Assembly (NCBI GenBank): GCA_933228895.1
Contig: OW121847.1
Location: 84,857,656 to 84,921,655 of the forward strand
Direction of reading: 5' to 3'
DNA: 64,000 nt
From: Platycnemis pennipes
Taxonomy: Eukaryota; Arthropoda; Insecta; Odonata; Platycnemididae
Shown: positions 58,641 through 64,000 of the stretch, piece after piece
Position numbering within the stretch: the stretch's first letter is position 1
Layout of the letters: each line of letters opens with the position of its first letter
The notes under the pieces: model-generated
What the model was told of the DNA's origin: nothing
Database searches by the model: none
What the model saw: only the letters and a program-made list of their open reading frames with translations
Translations under genes and position numbers: made by a program

Positions 58641-58920
58641 ATTGCGTCTACATGAACCCAATTATAACGAAGCAGGTCGGAGCGAATACCATCTAGCCCC
58701 CGAGGAAGAGATTCCCGAAGGGGGCGTTACCGCGCTCTCGCAACGGCTCGATTCTCCCTTACGCAAGAGCAGGGGGAGGGGGGCTCCCGAGGAAGTCCCC
58801 TCCGTTGGGAGCGGTCCGCTATGCTCGCGGTGGTCGACTAGTCCCTGATCACTTAGACTCAGGTGTTCGTGGTCCAATTAAAGTGTGCCTAAGACCCGGT
58901 ACCTGCGTTATCCTACTTTT
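58641..58920. other. short CpG-rich block
   Basis: GC-rich segment with open frames on both strands and no recognised protein; AGGAAGAGATTCCCGAAGGGGGC near 58700 has no known motif. Confidence 0.3.
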
Positions 58921-59479
58921 CCGGTTATTCTTTAATTGTATGAAAGAAATGTTCTCGGCAATGTGCTGCGCTCGAGAAACCATAGCCTCAAAAAATATCA
59001 AAGTAACACGTAGTTGTTTTTATTTTAAGTTACCGTCATTGTTGTTTCCGTGTAATTTTGTGCAAAATAACTTAAAGGAATTCGAATGGGAGGTGGAACG
59101 ACTTCACTAGAGAACGTCCTGCGGACCACTGCTCATGCTAAATCGCAGTGCTCGCTGGAAATAAGAAAATTACATTTTTTGCAGTCACAGATGATTTAAT
59201 TGCGACATGTATTTCCGTAGTTGCCCTTACCAGATAGAGTTTTTCGATCACGATTGAAAATAAGAATGAACTTTTTTTCGATCACCCTCCGCCAGATATC
59301 CATAGCTTCCAACGGTCCAACAGCACTATTGGAAATGCACTTAATTTATCGGAGGACACTTCAAAATTTCTTAGGCGGAGATGAATTCCTAGCCTTCTCG
59401 TGTGTATATTGATAATTTCACCCCTCTCTCGTAGAAAGAGATTTAGTGTGTGTACTTGCGTGAGGTAATGCCCGTGTTT

Positions 59480-60120
59480 TTTTTTTAAAGCTGTTTTGAC
59501 CAGTGGTGAGGAGACGAGCTCCAGACATCCAGCCCCGACCGGTAATGACATTCTACCGGTCGTCAGCCGAGAGGCCTCCTCGGTTCGTGGTTGAGTTCTC
59601 CACGAGAGACCCCTCCACCTTGCTGATGGAGGGCGTAATTACGCGTCGGATGAGGGCCGGGAATGGGTTGGCCGAAGGAAAGGAAGCAGTCGTGCCTAAG
59701 AAATGCAGCCTCGGAAGGTGCGCGCGAGGGTGTCTGCGTGTTTTGGACGAGTCGTAGCGGGGGAGGAGGGGAAGCGGGAGGCTCACTCGCGGTCGGGGAA
59801 TCCTATTTTTGCCCCAACCGTGAAACAACTTTCCCAACCCGTGGAAAAGGGATCAACTCACCATTTACACATCGGTGCAGGCCCGCCGATCGAACCGCCT
59901 CGACTGGACCGAAAAGGTAATCGATAAATCGGTCCGTTCGACCGCCGTTTACCTTTACCATAGAGCTTTACGCTCCGGAGAAAGTGAACTCGGAGGAGTC
60001 AGTCGAGAGAGTGGTCACTCGGGGTGAAATGCTGACGCGCGCTCTTCAGTTTAGAGACTGCAAAACGATTCCTCTTTGGAAAATGTCGTCGCCTCGGTTC
60101 TGGGTAGGTAGGCCGTCACG
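59480..60120. other. CpG-rich block, possible promoter
   Basis: CG-rich, with several arthropod initiator-like TCAGT matches (for example 59999 and 60046) and a donor-like AAAAG followed by GTAATC at about 59917. No coding sequence recognised; the overlapping open frames on both strands reflect base composition. Confidence 0.35.
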
Positions 60121-60980
60121 CTCGCATTACAGTATTGGAGTGTTTTGATGTGTTGATGCCGTTTCCCTCCAAGAGATGTGGAGTTAGTTTTTAGAACTTT
60201 TGATTTTATTTGTTTTTTCGTTCGTGCATCATGTAAAAAAATTATGGAAAAAAGTGAGATATTCTTCATGTAAGAATGTTGGATTGAACAAATGCGATAT
60301 ATACGCTCGTAACCCTTCAGTAGCCGCTGTGACTCCATATCTGAATTCAAATCAGTTGTCAAAAACAAAATCCAGTAAGGAAATTTATGTGTTGATGTAG
60401 CAGAGAGGAACAAAAAAATTGCAATTCAAGCTTAAATTTTCTAAGCACGAACATGGTTGGTCATAGTACAGCTTCATCAGGCGTTTCGAAGCGTTGGTGA
60501 AGCTAAATAGATTATCATGTGAGATTGTAATGTATTTGCTCTTCTTTTTTCCGTTAAGCCTAAAGAATTCCACTTTGTCAAGGTCTAGGACAATTTTTTA
60601 TACTAAAATATGCTTAAAATTGCAAATCGTCATCAGTAGCTTATAGTTTATTATTATTTCTTGTGATAAACCAGTATCTGCTCATAATATGTATTTCATC
60701 GATTTTTTGTGGTTGGAATGGGTCGGGCTTTCTAAACGCATGGGATTTTTATCACAGATTTATTAATTTTGAATAAAGTTGGAAAAACTAAAATTAATAG
60801 GAAATTCATGCGATCAATGCAGTGTTTCGTTCATATTCACAAAATTACACGAGGTGGAACAAGAACATTCCGTAAAATCCACTCGTGGAGACGGTCACAG
60901 CAGAAGGGCTATTGATCAGATTTATTTGCGAAGCAGAAACCTCACTGAATTATTTCGGACCTCAAATCCCATTGATCCGT
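60121..60980. other. AT-rich region, nothing seen
   Basis: No exon, transposon end or RNA gene recognised. Confidence 0.35.
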
Positions 60981-60999
60981 GATGCCTTCCATCTCCAGC

Positions 61000-61856
61000 C
61001 ATTGAGTTCAGAAACGAATCGGTCCCTTCGCGGGGAAACAGTGGGAGGTCCAACAGAGGGGAACGCTGGAAGTTTCGGAGTCCGCCTCTGTCTCTACTCG
61101 TGGACGACTCTATTTTATGAACACCTTCTTGTTCCATCCCGAGATTTGCGATTCGAAATGGAAATAGCCATTCAGAATCGCGAAGACATCTCCCCGTTCC
61201 TTTCGTTCGACGACTCGAGTTCAACCCGAGGGCCGTTGAACCCCAATGGAGCGACAATGGAGAAGATATTTCCTTTGGAATACCCTCCCCTCCCTCCCCC
61301 GACTTGGCTCGGAATGAGAGATGAGAAGGGCGAATCGGTAAAGTCTCTTTTCTCTCTCTCTCGCTCTCCATCTCCGTCTCTCCATGTGCCTCGCTCTCAC
61401 CTTTCTTTTTCCCCCGCCCGACGAGAGTCAACTCCTCCGTTGACGTCATATCCGCCACGTGCTGTCCTCTTTAGAACGGCGTTCTCTCTCTCTCTCGCTT
61501 CCACCCTTTCCTCTCTCTCTCTCGCGGAGTCTCCCCCACCTCTCCTCGTTCCCCGCCTCATCCCATCCTCCCCGCCCCTCTCTCCGCATTTGCCTTTCCC
61601 TCCCACCCTACCCCCCCTCCTCTACCAACCAACCCTTTATTCGCCCTCCCCCCTCATCATCGCCGGCGGCCGCCATCTTTTCGCCGACTCGTCCCTTTAT
61701 CTGCCAAATCGAGTGCCGGGAATTATTTTCACTTTCATCGGCGCAGACCTTTAAATCCTGCCCCCTCCGCCCCCTCCTCTTCTCCTCCGCCCGCGCGCAC
61801 CCAAATATTTCATCCCCCCGCTCCTCCCCTGCTCGGCCCAGACGGCCGCTTCGCCG
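61000..61856 (+). promoter_or_regulatory. CpG-island promoter with probable non-coding first exon
   Basis: Very CG- and pyrimidine-rich. It contains a perfect cAMP-response element TGACGTCA (61441-61448), an E-box CACGTG (61456-61461) and a YY1-type GCCGCCATCTTT (around 61670-61680), the last a motif that often sits just inside transcription starts. At 61857 GCCG is followed by GTGAGC, a good plus-strand donor. I infer transcription starting around 61.6-61.8 kb and running right, out of the window. The long open frames here look compositional. A divergent start on the minus strand is also possible. Confidence 0.5.
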
Positions 61857-61884
61857 GTGAGCCCTGATCCCTGTTTACTTCCCC

Positions 61885-61898
61885 CCCCCCCCCCTAGG
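61885..61898. repeat. poly(C) run
   Basis: A run of about 14 C, 25 bases after the putative splice donor. Simple repeat; length is likely to vary and sequencing errors are possible. Confidence 0.8.
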
Positions 61899-64000
61899 CT
61901 TCGCAGACGTGTGTGTATATTCATATATGGGTGGACACTTTCATACATATATTCAGACAATAAAAGACACGAATTGACAGTTACAAATAGTTTGATCAAC
62001 CACGAAACGTCGGTATTTGGAAAACTCTTTGTACCTTAGCACCCATTCTTTCCTATTAAGAAAGTTGGTTGGGAGTCTACGAAATACTCCAGCCATTTAT
62101 ATGGCTATATTTAGGGTTCCCTTTATTTTATAACTGTCATACCTGTGACTGCAAGCTTTTGGTCTTCTGGATGGAGGTCGCAAATTTACGAATCGGAATT
62201 TTCGATGAACGTCAAGAAAATTATATCCATATACTCATTATAATCATGTGTGAGCATCCCAAAATACATGTAATCGACAATTATTTATAATAAAACTTAT
62301 TTTACTCGCTAGTCATCTGAAAAACCTGAGATTACGTTATGATAAGTAATGTGCTCAATTATTTCTAGCGCGACGAGTAGTCCTCTTGGCAACAAGAATT
62401 CACTTGAACACTTGAATGAGTTCATGTGACGTAAAACTAGGCACAAGTTTCGCTTCACATTCGATTGACTTGGTGATGTAACTTTTCGCGTAAAAAAATA
62501 AGTGAAGCTTTTGATGTTATATTTTTTCTGATCCAGGAGAAACATTATGGGCCAGATGCAGCGACACACGCTGTGAGCATCCCCAGCGATTTTCGCGGAA
62601 TAGGGAACCGCAATGCTTTCCTAGTACCGCCGTGTTCCGCGGCCGTCGCTGATAAATTCCGTCCGCGCTAATGGCCCAGATGATGCTCCACGCTTTTATT
62701 TGCTCTCGCCGAGCAGTATTTCACACGGGCGTCCATTAAAATAAAACGTGCGCGACAATTCAGCGCATGTTCCGAGCGGAAACGTCCACCTTCGGCGAAT
62801 GGGAACTGGGGTTCCAGCTAGCAACATTGAATTCTGGGATGGGAGGTTTCGCGATGGACAAGGACTAAAGGGCTCTCCCCAGTGCAAGGGATAATCGCGT
62901 GGGATATTTGGCAATCGACAGAATGCTGATATTCGAGTGGTGCACGAACGGATCAAATACCTTGTACCTATTAACCATGACTAAATGCTAATGGGGATCG
63001 TGTGATACACGGGCATCATTTGTGGGCCTCCTCTATTCTATCCGCTCCCCCTACGCCATTACGTTACGTTTCCATCAGCGACGAAACTTGAAAAAATAAT
63101 TTTTTCATAATCCAGTTGGCTTTGTAGAGGGCTTCACCTGCCTCCACAACTGAGGTAACCTTGTCCTCACCCGCTCTTTAACGTAATTCCATGTATGAGA
63201 GTTTTCCCGGCTGAAATGCGAACGAAATAGTAGAGATAGTTAGTTATATTTTGAGCCAATAGCATGACTGTCAATTGAGCAGTAAACTATTTGAGGCCTT
63301 CTGGAACACTAAATAGCTGCAGTATTTTCCATATCTTGCCCGGGATGATGGCTGCACCACTCCCTCTTTCGTTGATCTCTTGGCTACGGGAGCCAATTCT
63401 CTTTTCAGTTGGACCATGGTGGCCTTTGAGTCAGTCAAAAGGCTCGTGTCCTTTGGGTCCGTTTCAGTGATCGCGGTTTCAGCTGCTCACGAATAGCACT
63501 TTCAAAGGGGAGCTGATGAAATGAAATTCTGTGAATGCCTTGAGCGCGTATATAGTACAAAGTGGACCCAACATCACGATATTCAGACTTTTTAAGCTAC
63601 GAGTAAAGCGCCGGAGCAAAGCCTTTTGCTTTAAAGTGGCCGAGACTGGCATTGACAGTGAGGTTAACTTTAGTGCATTGCATGTTTTACAGCGCGACTA
63701 CTAATACGAGGCTTTTTCTACAGATAATGCAACTCAAAATAAAATATTTCTTTGGGGTCCAGAAAAAATTTATTGTTGAGCGTTTACTTTACAGATGAAT
63801 ACTGTGTATGCGTAGGCGGTTTGACCATTGTTTATTATAATAGCTCTTTCTAATTAGTTCATGTGATGCGAAGTAAATAAAGACTAGTTAATGCAATACA
63901 ATTATATAATCCACATAAGAGTTAATTATTAAGTTAATGTGATGTACTATAATGGATAATTTTGTGTGTTCTGCGTGGGAGTTGCTTGGCTGCTCTTATT
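61899..64000. other. right end of window, probable intron
   Basis: Mixed composition with a moderately CG-rich patch at 62570-62960. No exon recognised. If 61000-61856 is a promoter and first exon, this is the start of its first intron. Confidence 0.35.

Noticed and set aside
60885..61754. 289-codon plus-strand frame, and a 178-codon minus-strand frame overlapping it
   Set aside because: Both are long because the region is poor in A/T and therefore in stop codons. The sequences are Pro/Ser/Leu-rich or Arg/Glu-rich low complexity, overlap each other, and resemble no protein family; the region looks like a promoter.
1..64000. Endogenous viral element or LTR retrotransposon
   Set aside because: No integrase, protease, envelope or capsid-like frames and no paired LTRs were seen; all reverse transcriptase remains are of the non-LTR type.

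Overview
This is a 64 kb piece of an AT-rich animal nuclear genome, most likely an arthropod and probably an insect. Split genes with GT–AG introns, LINEs, tRNA-derived SINEs and many TTAA-, TA- and 8-bp-duplication DNA transposons make it clearly eukaryotic. The species cannot be named from the sequence alone.

The left 40 kb is dominated by one plus-strand gene. Fifteen exons between 3914 and 40382 join in frame, with compatible phases at every junction, into 775 codons plus a stop. They encode the C-terminal part of nardilysin (NRDC), an M16 inverzincin-type metalloendopeptidase. The N-terminal exons, including the HxxEH zinc site, lie upstream of the window. Positions 1-3913 hold intron and repeats. 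A plausible poly(A) signal follows at 40714.

The introns are full of mobile elements. Two nested insertions can be read base by base. A 3.3 kb piggyBac-like element sits at a TTAA inside a LINE (15047-18356). A 1.66 kb Tigger/pogo-like element sits at a TA inside an R2/R4-type LINE (33196-34852). Other bounded elements are a 1.08 kb TA element (5473-6556), a 1.4 kb CAGGGTGGC element with a 5-bp duplication (20860-22277), a Tigger-like 1.5 kb element (24530-26040), a 750 bp foldback element (26562-27311), a 306 bp TTAA MITE (30769-31074), a 170 bp TA MITE (36385-36554) and a 1.76 kb hAT-like element with a perfect 8-bp duplication (37564-39323). Just downstream of NRDC is a 1.16 kb TTAA element (41824-42984) carrying five copies of a palindrome built on CCCACCGGTGGG.

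From 43 to 50 kb I see AT-rich DNA without recognisable genes, apart from a degraded TA-element end and a SINE. At 51.4-51.6 kb a minus-strand terminal exon, with a good acceptor and a Ser/Thr-rich tail, is probably the 3' end of a second gene of unknown identity. From 53 to 63 kb base composition changes to alternating CpG-rich and AT-rich blocks. The strongest candidate promoter is at 61.3-61.9 kb, with a full CRE, an E-box, a YY1-type motif and a plus-strand splice donor at 61857. It probably starts a gene that runs out of the window. An unrecognised 211-codon ORF lies at 53834-54469.

I found no CRISPR array, operon, intact tRNA or rRNA gene, and no recognisable virus. The most interesting material is the transposon architecture: nested insertions that can be undone exactly, subterminal palindromes shared in design by two unrelated TTAA elements, and two complementary remnants of one R2/R4-like LINE lying head to tail.
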